Assembly (NCBI GenBank): GCA_934045075.1 | Contig: OW203724.1 | Location: forward strand, 4,613,908-4,677,907 | Direction: 5' to 3' | DNA length: 64,000 nucleotides | Source: Yponomeuta sedellus | Lineage: Eukaryota > Arthropoda > Insecta > Lepidoptera > Yponomeutidae | Translations under genes and position numbers: made by a program | The notes under the pieces: generated by a model | Database searches by the model: none | What the model was told of the DNA's origin: nothing | Seen by the model: only the letters and a program-made list of their open reading frames with translations | Shown here: piece by piece, positions 52,348 through 62,787 of the stretch | Layout of the letters: every line of letters begins with the position of its first letter | Position numbering within the stretch: the first letter of the stretch is position 1

Positions 52348-53235
52348 TTGTCGATTCTCGACTACGCTGACATCTGCTATCTAGACCTCACAGAGGAGCA
52401 ACTGAATAAGCTTGAGCGTCTCCAAAACTTTTGTATCCGGTTCATATTTGGTTTACGCAAATATGACCATATTTTTGAATATCGAACTAAGCTCAAGTGG
52501 CTCCCCATTCGTCTCCGCCGGAATGCTCACATTCTTTCTCTCCTCTATTGCACTCTGTTCAACCCAGCTACCCCATCCTACCTCAAAGAGCGTTTCGAGT
52601 TTCTCCATTCTTCCCATAGCCTGACTCTTCGCTCATCCCAAAACCTTCTCCTCAAAACTCCCATCCACAGAACAAAATTTTATGGGTCCTCTTTCACGGT
52701 TCAGGCAGTCCATTTATGGAATGATCTGCCCGTGGAAGTGAGAAAAGCAAAGTCCTTGGCTTGTTTTAAGGCGCTGGTGAAATCCCACTATCTCACTGGA
52801 TAAACTGGAAAACTGTTGCTTATTAAATATGTATTAATTGTATAAGTATTTATTTTTAGGTATTTATGTATATTATTATTTAAGTATATGTTGCTTACCT
52901 ATATGTATTTAATTGGATATGTATTTATTTTTTAGGTGTCTATGTATATTATTATTTAAATATATGTACATTATATTGTAGGTAATTATAAGTAATTATA
53001 TTCTCGCACTCCCTTGCTGTTTGTTATCAATATATTTTCGATTTAATTATTTATGTACATGCACCACGTACCGACTATATTCTTCATGCAATCCACTCCA
53101 TCCAAAGGTTGTCTGGAAGAGATCGCTCTTAGCGATAAGACCGCCAATTGTATAACATTACTTAGATTTAAGAATCATGGTTGTAATATTTTTCTGGTTG
53201 TGCAATAAAGAGTTCTCTATCTATCTATCTAATTG
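52348..53235 (+). pseudogene. LINE 3' fragment with 3' UTR
   Basis: The frame 52348-52803 gives LDYADICYLDLTEEQLNKLE, NFCIRFIFGLRKYDH, KWLPIRLRRNAHIL and FTVQAVHLWNDLPVEVRKA, the C-terminal part of the same LINE type as LINE-2 (19086-20054). The RT core is absent (5' truncation). The 3' UTR runs to AAGGTTGTCTGGAAGAGATC, GCTCTTAGCGATAAG and CAATAAAGAGTTC with a (TATC)n tail at 53215-53232. The LINE tail at 8839-9050 has the same end. Confidence 0.8.
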
Positions 53236-53239
53236 TAGT

Positions 53240-53550
53240 TTTAAAAACCTATTAAGAGGCTGTAATTTTTTCTTTATTGAATATCAATTTAGATAAATAC
53301 CTATGTACAGTCGACAGCACTTTACTTATTATGTTGGTATATCTTAATGTCCACGGGTCCTCAGGGACCCGGTCTTTTGAGGCATGCGTGGGGCCGAAGC
53401 CAACAGCACAGAGACTTTTTATATAATTTACTCTAAATGTGAAGTGTGCATCTGCCGGGTCATATCTCTGAATAAACATCAAGAATTTACCCAGAGATAA
53501 TCTCCGATAGGTACAAGAAATATCGCGAAATAGGATTAGGAAAAGAAAAA
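53240..53550. other. no gene seen
   Basis: Nothing supportable; the minus-strand frame at 53252-53611 includes SINE sequence. Confidence 0.4.
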
Positions 53551-53551
53551 T

Positions 53552-53629
53552 CCAGTATGGCGTAACCTTCCAGCGATGCCGAAGAGACCCATGCCCCAGC
53601 AGTGGGGACATACAAGGGTTGATATCGGA
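53552..53629 (+). repeat. 5S-derived SINE 3' fragment
   Basis: GTATGGCGTAACCTTCCAGC, GAAGAGACCCATGCCCCAGC and AGTGGGGACATACAAGGGTT: only the 3' terminal block. Confidence 0.7.
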
Positions 53630-53719
53630 TATATATAACTATAACGACGAAACTTGGTCGGTCAAGTACTTGTTTACTACCGCGATCGCGGCAGCCGTGG
53701 CACGAAACCGATATAATTC

Positions 53720-53935
53720 ACAAGTAACAACATAACATTTTAATAACATTTACATACTGGCATATACATTGCTTCTGGCCCTACATTAGGATACCCTGCG
53801 TCGTGGGTACCAGAAACAGCGACATCACAAACATGTAAACATCCAAGACCTGGGTTTTTTTTGTCCCCAGCCGGGGATCGAACCCGGGAACTCTCGCATG
53901 GTAGGCAGATGCGCTACCGCTGCGCCACAGTGTTT
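53720..53935 (-). mobile_element. tRNA-headed SINE, family S2
   Basis: Colinear with 12960-13178. Minus-strand A box GTGGCGCAGCGGTAGCGC and B box GGTTCGATCCCCGG. The tail side is ATAACATTTACATACTGGC. Confidence 0.75.
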
Positions 53936-54278
53936 GTATCATAGCAAAATTAACCAATAAAGAGACGTATTTATCATTGTTATGAATTTCAAAGTTTGTT
54001 AACAGTTAACTGAGAAATATAAAAAAATATGACGTCATTTTCTAGCACACCATGGCCGTTTTACAATTTTGTTCAATTCTCAGTAAGTTATTAACGAGCC
54101 CTTTTACAACTTAGGTGGACAATAATTTAAATCTGTAATTTTTCTTCGGCAGCAATTATTTGCTTTTTAGGGCTTCTTAGTGAAACAAGGAACCCGTATA
54201 GTTTTGTTATGTCCGTCCGTCCGCCTGTATGGCATAAAGACGATACGTACTAGAAAGATGAATTTGGGCTATGGTATT

Positions 54279-54397
54279 TAACCCTTTATCAGCCAATGGT
54301 ATAATAGTTCCCACCACAAATTGAACTTAATCACTTTAATATCAAGTCCAAAAGCGAAGAAACTTTTATACTAGCTCTGCCCGTTAAAGGGTTAAGG
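54279..54397. mobile_element. small TIR element (family R)
   Basis: Starts TTAACCCTTTATCAGCC and ends CCCGTTAAAGGGTTAA, forming short TIRs around about 90 bp. Non-coding. Confidence 0.55.
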
Positions 54398-54399
54398 TT

Positions 54400-54750
54400 C
54401 TTTTTTAAATAAATATTTTAACCGTTGAAAAATTATTTCTTGGCTTAATTAAAAAGAAAACTATAAAGGCTAAGCAGTTATTGCACTATAACGAGTAATA
54501 GGCAATCAATTTATAAATTTACATAGTAAATACAAAGGACGATTGAAAAAAAAAAAAAAGAAAAAACACCCTTTACGACGAAAAAACCCATTCGAATAAG
54601 TATAGCAAAAATTATGTAACATTATTAATTTAAAGATATATAAACAAAGACCGAAGGATGCCACACAATAAATAGTGGCAGTAAACCTTATTAAAAAAAA
54701 AAAAAACAATTTATAAAAGGAAAACTTCGTTACTCGACCTAATATATATG
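54400..54750. other. no gene seen
   Basis: AT-rich DNA with poly-A runs near 54547 and 54693. Confidence 0.4.
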
Positions 54751-54759
54751 TACCCGGCG

Positions 54760-55006
54760 GGCTCTCAGCGCTCTCCGCGTACAATACAACAACATCTTCA
54801 GGATGCTGCTGGGGCTGCCGCGGTACCGCAGTGCCTCAGGCATGTTTGCCGAGGCCCGCACGGACGGCTTTCATGCCATCATGCGCAAGCGGGTAGCATC
54901 CTTAATAGAGCGCGTCCGCAGCAGCGCCAGCGGTATCCTGCAGGTACTGGCTGACAGGCCAGATTGCCCTATGTGGCATAATTTTGAACAGATGCATGTG
55001 AATTAG
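54760..55006 (+). pseudogene. LINE C-terminal fragment (GLPRYRSASGMF type)
   Basis: In one frame: LRVQYNNIFRMLLGLPRYRS, ASGMFAEARTDGFHAIMRKR and VLADRPDCPMWHNFEQMHVN, then a stop. I recognise this as the C-terminus of a LINE reverse-transcriptase protein common in moths and butterflies, distinct from LINE-1 and LINE-2. GC-rich relative to the surroundings and with no internal stop, so perhaps fairly recent. The RT core is missing. Confidence 0.65.
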
Positions 55007-55042
55007 TCAATCAATCGTTGATTGACTAATTTACATGCAGAT
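54993..55042. repeat. hairpin at the LINE stop
   Basis: GCATGTGAATTAGTCAATCA pairs with TGATTGACTAATTTACATGC with one mismatch around a short loop. It starts at the last codons of the LINE fragment. Confidence 0.7.
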
Positions 55043-55240
55043 TAGTTGACTTATAAATAAGGCTATAGTAAATTTACAATTTTATCTAAATTTTTAAGGC
55101 TAGGTTAAGTTATATGGATTTTGCATGGTCCGAAATAAATATATATATTTATATATATATTTTGATTAAGATAAAATTTTATTTTATTAGAGAAAACAAA
55201 CAGTTACACAAAAAACTATATTATATATAATTCATATTTA

Positions 55241-55416
55241 TATATTAAACCCGTGACCACGGCAACTGCAACGCTGCCAAAACGTCGGGATTAAGGTAAT
55301 TACGTTTTACCTAATGAATAATCGCGATTAGACCCGTTATATATAACGGGTCTAATCGCGATCGGGTCTAATCTTATCGCGGTAATTACCTTAATCGTGG
55401 TCACGGGTTTAATATA
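55241..55416. mobile_element. family D fold-back with 42-bp palindrome
   Basis: Outer arms TATATTAAACCCGTGACCAC/GTGGTCACGGGTTTAATATA are perfect. Inside, ATCGCGATTAGACCCGTTAT begins a perfect 42-bp palindrome at 55321-55362. GGTAATTACC words recur on the right. It looks like two D ends joined head to head. Confidence 0.75.
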
Positions 55417-55424
55417 TAACTATG

Positions 55425-55764
55425 TACCTATCAGTACCGCAAATAATTGAGAAATACTATTCGTTACTATATACGAAATTGATATAAATTCAATTGAAAA
55501 TAACGTTAAGGAATTTTAAGTTTGGTAAAGCAGGTAAAAACCTCTCCTCCTACGGAACTCTACACACCGCGAGAACCGACATGCACTTGGCTAGTTTTGT
55601 TCACCAAAGGACTTTACTACCTATGTTTAGATGACTTAATTCTGTCGAATAAAACCAATAGGCGATTTGGGTCAAGTGAAAACGTTCCGGAAAAGCACTT
55701 TAATCACATACCACGTTAAGTTTGATGCTCTTATCGTATGTGACAATGTTTTTACGATTAACCA
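55425..55764. other. no gene seen
   Basis: The frame 55522-55719 has no recognised domain. Confidence 0.4.
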
Positions 55765-56120
55765 AAAACTGGGCAAGTGGAAGTCGGACTCGCACACGAA
55801 GGGTTCTGTACCATTATCTATATAAAATTTGAATATTTCAAGCATCTACCTGGTTTTAATATCAAGCAAATGAAAACGGTAAAAAAATGCTTTTGTAAAA
55901 ATTGCCTTAAATTTGTTGTGTGGGAGCCCTGCTTCAATATTTATTTTAATTTTAATTCATTTTTAATGTAAATTTAATGTACAACTAAATGTTTTGTGAA
56001 TATTTCAAGCGTCTACCAGTTATTAATATCGAACAAAAAACGACAAAAAAAACACTCAGGCTAGGCGGCACTACGAGCGATTCCTTACAAGGTCCCTTAC
56101 CCTTTGGGTAAACAAGAAAC
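55765..56120 (+). repeat. degenerate family K fragments
   Basis: GGGCAAGTGGAAGTCGGACT, CGCACACGAAGGGTTCTGTA and twice TTTCAAGC(A/G)TCTACC(T/A)G resemble K. The two TCTACC segments are about 160 bp apart. Confidence 0.5.
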
Positions 56121-56429
56121 GAGCTTTAACCCGATACAAGAAGCGTGTTTTTAATATAAAGCGTAAATTATTTACGCTGTTTGTCTCAGTTCCACAGACT
56201 ATGTGTGAAGGACACGTAGTTTGGAGAAATGTGGCGTATTTGTCTTAGTGACGACATATTTGCGCAGCTGGTGCATAGTCAATGTATTGTAAACATTTCC
56301 GCTCAAATTTGCATTTGGCCAGTTTGTGCCGGTTTTGTGTGACGTCCATTCTCCTGTTGGCTGTTGAGACTTCAGCGTCGCGGAAGATTTCACATAACAG
56401 CGTATTTTTTCAGTCACCGTTCAGCCTAG

Positions 56430-56560
56430 AACTTTTGATATATAGATAGAGAGAGAACACTTTATTGTACATAAAAAAGGAAATTAAAGAGATTTCGATT
56501 TCGACGGAAATTGACTAAAGTCCTAGGTTATTGATTGTAGGTTCTACAATCAGAAACAAA
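56430..56560 (-). repeat. LINE tail and MITE J fragment
   Basis: GATAGAGAGAGAACACTTTA, TTGTAC is a reversed LINE tail (GTACAATAAAGTG). ACTAAAGTCCTAGGTTATTG and GGTTCTAC belong to family J. Confidence 0.45.
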
Positions 56561-57139
56561 AACCAAACTAAGTGTGTATGGTAAATACTGCTTGAGGGAA
56601 ACTACGGTAGTATTTTCATAGTAGAAATATCAAGCCACTTTCTCTAAAATTTCACCAAAATGGCAATCTCAGACAAGTGGGTTCCGTCCTATAGCGCAAT
56701 GTTCTACCCTTCCCAATTTGGGTCGTAATATTTCTCGGAGGACGCGCGACAACCTTCTAAGACCCTTGCCTGCCCCCAAACCCTTATAAACAGTTGACAA
56801 CTGACAGCGGGCATTCATTATTTTTCCTTAGCGGAATTGTTTTGTTCTTTCCATGCTGGAATATGACACAAAAATTAAAACAATTGTCTTAGAAACCAAT
56901 TAATTAAAACATTTTTGCTATGGAAAAAACTACATCTTGTCATCCATCTTTGAGTCACAGAGGGTAACTTGTCACAAACCCTTGAGACCTTTTTAAACCC
57001 CGTTAGGTGTAGCATAAAAAATACCGTGAAATAGTCTCATCAAATTTATTAACTACATTTGTATCAATCGAACCATAAAAATAATAATTTCTATGTATAT
57101 TTGGTAGTTTTTATTGAGGCCGGTGATTATGCTAAGGCT
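56561..57139. other. no gene seen
   Basis: No feature supportable. Confidence 0.4.
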
Positions 57140-57215
57140 TTCATCATCATCAACTCATTATGTCCCCACTGAAGGGAACGGGTCTCTTCCCTGAGGAAGG
57201 TATAGGCTAAGGCTC
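57140..57215 (-). repeat. 5S-derived SINE variant, 3' fragment
   Basis: TCATCATCATCAACTCATTA, TGTCCCCACTGAAGGGAACG and GGTCTCTTCCCTGAGGAAGG match the variant at 59769-60080. Confidence 0.6.
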
Positions 57216-57219
57216 TCAA

Positions 57220-57815
57220 ACTTCCCAAATTCATGGTGTTTATGTCCAAAATAACGCTACATTCTTTCTCTGGTAACCACACCCTGATTCAGTCCATATT
57301 TTCTAATCACAATATTACGTGTCCGATCATTGTTATCATGAATCCAAAAAAATCTAATCCCATTCTGATTTTCCTAACATTAACTTCGTGTTCGTATGAG
57401 GTTCGCCGTCTAAGCAAACTTGCACTAGTCGTGTTACAATGGCATACAGTGACTCAATAACTCTGAGGAACAAAGGTTATTCGAATGTCAGGGCGCAGAC
57501 TTGCGTGCCGGCGACTAATATTGACAGAATTAGATCCAATACCATCAGGAACCGCCACCAGGCTCATATTTAAAAGAGAATGGTACCTAGTAATGCGAAA
57601 CTATGTGGTATAGATGGACAATATAGCTTTGATTTATTGGAAAAGGTGGTGTTGCCGAACACAAACGTGGCGATCTCCGCTGAGCTTTATGTTATGGGTT
57701 GCTGTTTCTTCTGTGTCTATGCTTCCCTTGCACGTTACAAGATAACTTTCTCGTTGTGATGCATTGTATTGTATCGAATAGTAGTAGTATCGTATCGTAT
57801 TTGCTAATTTTATCC
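57220..57815. other. no gene seen
   Basis: Frames on both strands have no domain. Confidence 0.4.
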
Positions 57816-57819
57816 TTGA

Positions 57820-57995
57820 GCTATGCAGGAAGAGCCGTGCCCAGTAGTGGAGATATACAAAGAGCTGATATCGATACCATTGAGTTATACCACACGCTGA
57901 CGGTGAAGGAACACTGCAGCGTCCAAGCGGTCCCTTCACCCATCTAGTGTGAGTGAAGATGCCACTGGACGGTGTATAAATTATCTCATTACGTT
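57820..57995 (+). repeat. 5S-SINE end followed by SINE S3 3' part
   Basis: GCAGGAAGAGCCGTGCCCAG, AGATATACAAAGAGCTGATA is a 5S-SINE 3' end. ATACCACACGCTGACGGTGA and CCCTTCACCCATCTAGTGTG, ACTGGACGGTGTATAAATTA belong to S3, which is internally deleted here. Confidence 0.65.
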
Positions 57996-58292
57996 ATTTC
58001 TAAATTTGTATATTGAATTGTATTGCACAGTGGACAATGAAATAGTGACAAATAATAGCTATTGTCGTGCTAATGTCATTATATTGAACAGCTGTAAGTG
58101 GATTAGACTACGGGCCTGGTCTGCAGCAGATATCGAGCCTGAGGCCGTTTTGCCGACGCATGAACAATGGACAGACAGACACATAGCCCGTCCATTGTCC
58201 GCGCGGCAGGTAAAATACAGCAGTATGTGGGGGTTATTGTTCTGTTTGTCACCTTGTTATAATTTTTCTTCTGATTATATTGTGTTGAATAA

Positions 58293-58410
58293 GGCTGACA
58301 GTCAGAGACGAAAACTGAAGCTAAGACCGGTCTCAGAAATGTCAAAATGTACGTGATTTGGACATTTGAAAGACCAGTCGTTGCTTAGTTTTCGTCTCTG
58401 AATGTCAGCC
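58293..58410. mobile_element. fold-back MITE (family S)
   Basis: Left arm GGCTGACAGTCAGAGACGAA and right arm TTCGTCTCTGAATGTCAGCC are near-perfect reverse complements, and pairing continues inward through AGACCGGTCT/AGACCAGTCG. About 118 bp. Confidence 0.75.
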
Positions 58411-58555
58411 CAAGTGTATGTGAGTAGGGAGGGGGTGGCACAGGGTGATGATCGATCTTTCTTTCGCTGCAAAGAGTTCACGCGATTTTGGGTAGACATG
58501 TAGACTGTTATTTAGGCATTTATTCATTTATACCTTTTTAATAATAGTCTTGTGC

Positions 58556-58863
58556 ACTCGTGGCCTAGTCGAACCGAGTGATTGGAATCAATCACTTGAG
58601 TTAAGGAACAACAGGGGCGGTCAGGCAGGATGGGTGACCGTCCCGTGACTACCGCTAGTGACATTTTTCCGAGCGATTTCGTGCTTCGCAAGGCACGTTA
58701 AGCCGTTGGTGCCGGCTGTCATGTACTGGCAGTCGTTAAGCCATGTCAGAGGCCTGATAACTTCTGAAAGTAACGCTCGCCACTGCCTTACAATCCTCCA
58801 CCAACTCGCACTTGGCCCCCGTGGTGGAGTATGGCCTAACCTTCCTGCGTTGCAGGAAGAGAT
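58556..58863 (+). mobile_element. 5S-derived SINE, 3'-truncated
   Basis: 5' end CTCGTGGCCTAGTCGAACCG, then GAGTTAAGGAACAACAGGGG, GGTCAGGCAGGATGGGTGAC, CGTCCCGTGACTACCGC: a clear 5S-like promoter block with small changes. The 3' block stops at GCAGGAAGAGATATC. Confidence 0.8.
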
Positions 58864-59019
58864 ATCATAAATTGAGTCCGATTTTTATAGCGCGTTTTTG
58901 TACCACGTGATTCAAATAATTTTTTGACAGGTTACATTAAAAAGAAAAAAAACGATCATCGAGGGTACTATAAAAAATTGTATGTACTTACAATTATAAA
59001 TAGTTTACGAATCGAGTCT

Positions 59020-59320
59020 CACAGTGTCACAGACCATTTTTTTATGATTAAATTACAAATGTATTGGTATTTTCGTGTATTGGTAGTAAAAGACGTTGTT
59101 ACTTGCGAACCTCGTCAACCTAGGAATCTCGACTCCCTTGTGTCGAAATATACTTTATTTTTTGCGTTAACTCACAAATTGATTTCTTTTACAACTTCAA
59201 AGGACTAAACCTGTATAATTTACGGATTTAGTTTCATCGCGATACCTCCACGCGTTTCCGAGATAAGGGATCTTGACAGACAGACGGACGGGCAACAAAA
59301 TGGTTAACTATATAATTTTA
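59020..59320 (+). repeat. family K fragment
   Basis: GTAAAAGACGTTGTTACTTG, CCCTTGTGTCGAAATATACT and CGATACCTCCACGCGTTTCC, GACAGACAGACGGACGGGC. The upstream K end is absent. Confidence 0.6.
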
Positions 59321-59339
59321 GGAATCAGGCGTGGAAATA

Positions 59340-59460
59340 ATAGAAAAGAGTGCCCTTTTCAGAAATTTATTTCAATGTTAAATTTCTGAGCCACCTTCGG
59401 GTTGAAGCCACAGTGGAGAAGACGGTAGCCCAGAAACTCCACTCTTATATATTTTTCTCG
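59340..59460. repeat. family L fragment
   Basis: ATTTATTTCAATGTTAAATT, CCACCTTCGGGTTG and CCACAGTGGAGAAGACGG, as at 42110-42250. Confidence 0.4.
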
Positions 59461-59599
59461 AATAGTCTTATAAAATAAGTCTTTTACAAAGCACATAGCA
59501 CTCTAGTTACAAGGAACACAAATCAAAGTAACGGAAATATAACCTCACCACACTGGCGACAAACCACGACGAACCTTTCTATGAACCTACTCGAAACCT

Positions 59600-60210
59600 A
59601 CTTGAATTATATAGTTTTCTGATTGTTTCCTGTATTGGTATTATAAGACGTTATTATTTGCGAACCTCGGCAACCTATGAATTTTGATTCCCTTGTGTCG
59701 AAATATTACTTTATTTTTTGCGTTAACTCAGAAGTTTAATTTTTTTACAACTTCAACACTGTATATAGGCCTGTATCATCATCAACCCATTATGTCTCCA
59801 CCGAGGGGCACGGGTCTCTTCCCTGAGGAAGGTAATAGGCCATACTCCACCACGGGGGCCAAGTCCGGATTGGTGGAGGCTTGCAAGACTAGTGGCTGGC
59901 CTTACTGTCAGAAGTTTTCATGCCGCAAGGCCTCTGACTTGGCTTAACGACTGCCATCTATCGACGGCAGTCGGCACCAACTGCTTAACGTGCCTTGCGA
60001 AGCACGGAATCGCTCTGTGTTGCTTAACCTTGGTGATCGTTTAATATCACTCAGGCAGCCGAGGCTACGAGCGATTCCTTGTAGACCTGTATGTACGGAT
60101 TTAATTTCATCGTGATTACGAGATGAAAGTCTTGACATATAGACGGATGGACAACAAAATTATGCTAGAAGGGTTGCGTTTATTCCCTTTGAGCTAGGAA
60201 ACTTTAAAAA
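59600..60210 (+). repeat. family K copy split by a SINE
   Basis: The left part has TATAAGACGTTATTATTTGC and CCCTTGTGTCGAAATATTAC. The right part has GGATTTAATTTCATCGTG, GACGGATGGACAACAAAAT and GAAACTTTAAAA. The SINE at 59769-60080 lies between, with AG(G/A)CCTGTAT on both sides. Confidence 0.65.
59769..60080 (-). mobile_element. 5S-derived SINE, divergent variant
   Basis: The minus-strand body is conserved (GGCCTTACTGTCAGAAG, GTGCCTTGCGAAGCACGGAA), but the 5S block is largely deleted (only TGTTGCTTAACCTTGGTGAT remains). The 3' end carries CTTCCTCAGGGAAGAGACCC and a GATGATGATGC-like tail, unlike the ATATCGAT tail of the other copies. A distinct subfamily, also at 57140-57215. Confidence 0.75.
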
Positions 60211-60334
60211 GTTCACCCATCTCTTCCACGGTTCAATCCTAACCTCTTAGTCCTGACCTTGAAAATAACATTAGTTTTCTGTTGTTATTTTCAAGCTCAG
60301 CACTGAGCAGGATAAAGCTACGAGATGAACTTTT
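60206..60334. mobile_element. small inverted-repeat element (family T)
   Basis: Ends AAAAAGTTCA and TGAACTTTTA, with a strong inner hairpin CTTGAAAATAACA/TGTTATTTTCAAG at 60261-60295. Confidence 0.5.
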
Positions 60335-60339
60335 ACTTA

Positions 60340-60680
60340 GTACATCTTTCTAACAAATAACATGAGATATAAATACAAACCTCGGAACGTCTCCCGCCAT
60401 AAAGAAACGCATTTATAACAAGCAAATCTACCGAAGACTGTCGCCGCATATTGTAACAAAGCGAACAGATTTGTCCCTGTCACTCGGCCTGAGCTTTTTA
60501 GATATTTAATATCGTGTATGTACAGTCAACGGCACATCCACCTTATATTTTGGTTGCAAAGTCACCCGTAACGCGACTAAATAGAGTCATCACCATCATC
60601 ATCATCAGCAGCTCAGCTCTGCCCACATCTCATCCACGAGCTCCCTGACCGCGACGTCCGACCATTAGGCTGTTGGTCTA
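60340..60680. other. no gene seen
   Basis: A CATCATCATC run at about 60590-60606 and CAGCAGCTCAGCTC may be a decayed SINE end. Confidence 0.4.
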
Positions 60681-60687
60681 ATGACTT

Positions 60688-60978
60688 TTGGCTACAACCA
60701 AACACGTATTTGTACGACATGATACAGTACGTGAAGCTCTTCAACCAGCATACACAGGGCCATACAAAGTCCTGGAGAGAGGCGATAAAACTTTTAAGAT
60801 CAACATCAAAGGAAAGACAAATACCATCTCCCTAGACCGTCTGAAGCCAGCTTATACATTCACAGAAGCAACCATCATACCCAAAGATAGGAAAGATGAG
60901 CAAACAATTCCACTAAAACCCCTTACGACCCGCTCGGGAAGAACTGTAAGGTTTCCCAATTATTACCGCCCGTTGTAA
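60688..60978 (+). pseudogene. second gypsy element: integrase C-terminus
   Basis: VFVRHDTVREALQPAYTGPY, KVLERGDKTFKINIKGK, SLDRLKPAY, RSGRTVRFPNYY and a stop. The TGPYKVLER segment is the GPY/F module, and SLDRLKPAY is the typical end of Ty3/gypsy integrases. The upstream catalytic core is missing, so the element is 5'-truncated. It differs in sequence from the element at 30811-36903. Confidence 0.8.
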
Positions 60979-60986
60979 CGGTCTAC

Positions 60987-61000
60987 GCGGGGGAGTGAAG
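60987..61000 (+). promoter_or_regulatory. candidate polypurine tract
   Basis: GCGGGGGAGTGAAG lies just before TGAGTGCG, the likely LTR start. It is consistent with a gypsy PPT, but the boundary is not fixed because no second LTR is present. Confidence 0.55.
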
Positions 61001-61400
61001 TGAGTGCGTGTTCAAATCACGTCGGGCTCACCACTATAGAGAAGAGCGGGTGATCGTGCTCTTCCACTATAAATGGAAATTTCCCGCCAGGCAGATCGTA
61101 TGCCTGGGGACGGCCAGTCCAACTATTGTTAGTCGAACGTTATATTTATGGTATGTCATTGAAACACTTTGATTGCGCGATGCAGGAATGTTGGACTTTG
61201 TAGTGCGCGCGCAGAGTTGACATGTGCTCGACACAGACCTACCACCGTCTCTCGGCCGCCACTTCGTTACCACCCTGATCCGTTTGCCATCTTCCCACCT
61301 AGCCAGATGTCTGAGTAAAGTATAATGTTGATGTGCTGCTGACTGTTCGTCATGGAGTACGTACTGCATGACGAACAGTCAGCAGCAACATTTTTACTTC
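61001..61400 (+). repeat. LTR of the second gypsy element
   Basis: It contains GAAGAGCGGGTGATCGTGCT, CCACTATAAATGGAAATTTC, TTATATTTATGGTATGTCAT and TGTAGTGCGCGCGCAGAG. The same words in reverse complement make the array at 16645-17265. The end near 61400 is approximate and carries the palindrome at 61324-61391. Confidence 0.7.
61324..61391. repeat. 54-bp near-perfect palindrome
   Basis: 61334-61387 reads the same on both strands with one mismatched pair, centred on AGTAC|GTACT. Arms carry TGCTGCTGACTGTTCGTCAT. Outer flanks (AATGTTG) also pair after a 3-nt gap. Confidence 0.9.
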
Positions 61401-61534
61401 TTTGAGACGTTCAATAATATTAAACATAGATTAAAAAAACCTTGTCTATAATACAGGATGGTATTCTGACTGCGACACCATAACTTATTAATTCGCATTT
61501 TCTTAAAATATATCAATATAATTTTTTACAACCT

Positions 61535-61710
61535 GTGCCCCGCGGTGTTACCCGCGGCTTATCTAATAGATTTTCCCATGGGAATAAGATATATTTCCGT
61601 AGTAAAACGTAGCTTATGTGTTAAATCCAGGGTGTCAGCTCTATACCCAACTTTATTAAAATTGCTCCAGACGTTAAGGCTTTCGCCTTTATATTATTAG
61701 TGTGATTTTG
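61535..61710 (+). repeat. dispersed repeat (family N)
   Basis: TGCCCCGCGGTGTTACCCGC, CAGGGTGTCAGCTCTATACC and GGCTTTCGCCTTTATATTAT are words I recognise from a repeat common in lepidopteran genomes. No copy elsewhere in this window. Confidence 0.45.
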
Positions 61711-61714
61711 CTGG

Positions 61715-62135
61715 TCGCACGTTTTAAATGTCAAGAGTCGCGAATTCTCACCACATTAATTGTCAAATTCTGACATTTTGTCGTCAGAAAACGCGTAACT
61801 CGTGCCATTGTATTATGGTGGATAACACCTACTCAATAAATTTTTGGTTCGAAAATAGGATTACCTGTGCTACGGTAGTCAAATGAGGACCTCACCAATA
61901 CGGATTGACACCCAGACTGCAATCATCCTGCGTAGTACGATGGCAAGAGTCACGCAAATTGTGACGATACAACGTCGGACTTTGACAATTTATGAACTAA
62001 CCCAAATTCTTCCCAACCCAAGGCGACTAAGGGACACAAACCAGGGGGTGGGCCGCAGCGCCCCCCAGTACAATTCCACTGCGATCCCCAAACCGCATGC
62101 CCAGCGTGGGGATTATGGGCATCACCCCCCAATGA
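61715..62135. other. no gene seen
   Basis: The 107-codon frame 61883-62206 runs into the LINE/SINE-type end at 62140-62225 and is probably transposon-derived. No domain recognised. Confidence 0.4.
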
Positions 62136-62139
62136 TGGC

Positions 62140-62225
62140 ACAACCTTGCGCTATGGCTCGCATTAGGGCAGGGCTATGTCCACTGTCCAGCAGTGGACTA
62201 ATATAACCTGAAGAAGAAGATGAAC
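62140..62225 (+). repeat. retroelement 3' end with GAA tail
   Basis: GCAGGGCTATGTCCACTGTC, CAGCAGTGGACTAATATAAC and a GAAGAAGAAGATGA tail form a retroposon 3' terminus of a type frequent in moths. Confidence 0.5.
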
Positions 62226-62509
62226 TGGTATGCGACTTTTGACATTTAATGCACGTGACTGGCTTCAGAGTACTACCCACTCGGCACTCACCTCTGCCTA
62301 GGGTGGGTGAACATTTCTGTCGTCTACTGTACTTACGGTATTTGTCTAGTAATACGGTCATAGAAAGAGCCAGAACCATGAGTTTCGCAGAAGGACGACA
62401 TCAGGTTCATTGAGTTGTAAACGACTACTGAGTGCGCACGGTGCAGTGTGATTTTTCTGTGTAGTATATATTTTTTACTTAATTTTTTTTTCTTGTCTTC
62501 ACGTATCTT

Positions 62510-62620
62510 GTCCTCGTTACATCGTAAGAAAACCCGAGGCTTGGTTTGCTCCGCACGTGACTTGTCCTTCCTAGACCGATTAAGCTGTCAGGGTCGTATA
62601 AGTGCTAGGCCAGGCTACTC
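62510..62620 (+). repeat. SINE S3 internal fragment
   Basis: AAAACCCGAGGCTTGGTTTG, CTCCGCACGTGA and TAAGCTGTCAGGGTCGTATA align with the S3 body at 4320-4450 in reverse complement. Confidence 0.6.
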
Positions 62621-62629
62621 AAATCAATC

Positions 62630-62735
62630 ATTAACCTGTATCTCCTGAGATACAGGTTCTCGCCTAGTTCAGGAGTCAGGGCACAATCATATTGTAACAA
62701 ATTTTATCTTTTTGAGTTCAAATAAACAATTAAAT
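62630..62735 (+). mobile_element. LINE-1-type 3' UTR fragment
   Basis: CCTGTATCTCCTGAGATACA, GGTTCTCGCCTAGTTCAGGA and GTCAGGGCACAATCATATTG parallel the UTR hairpin at 22768-22830. Confidence 0.55.
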
Positions 62736-62787
62736 TAAAACAATAAACAATTAAATCAATTTATTTCAACGCAATATTTTTTTGTAA

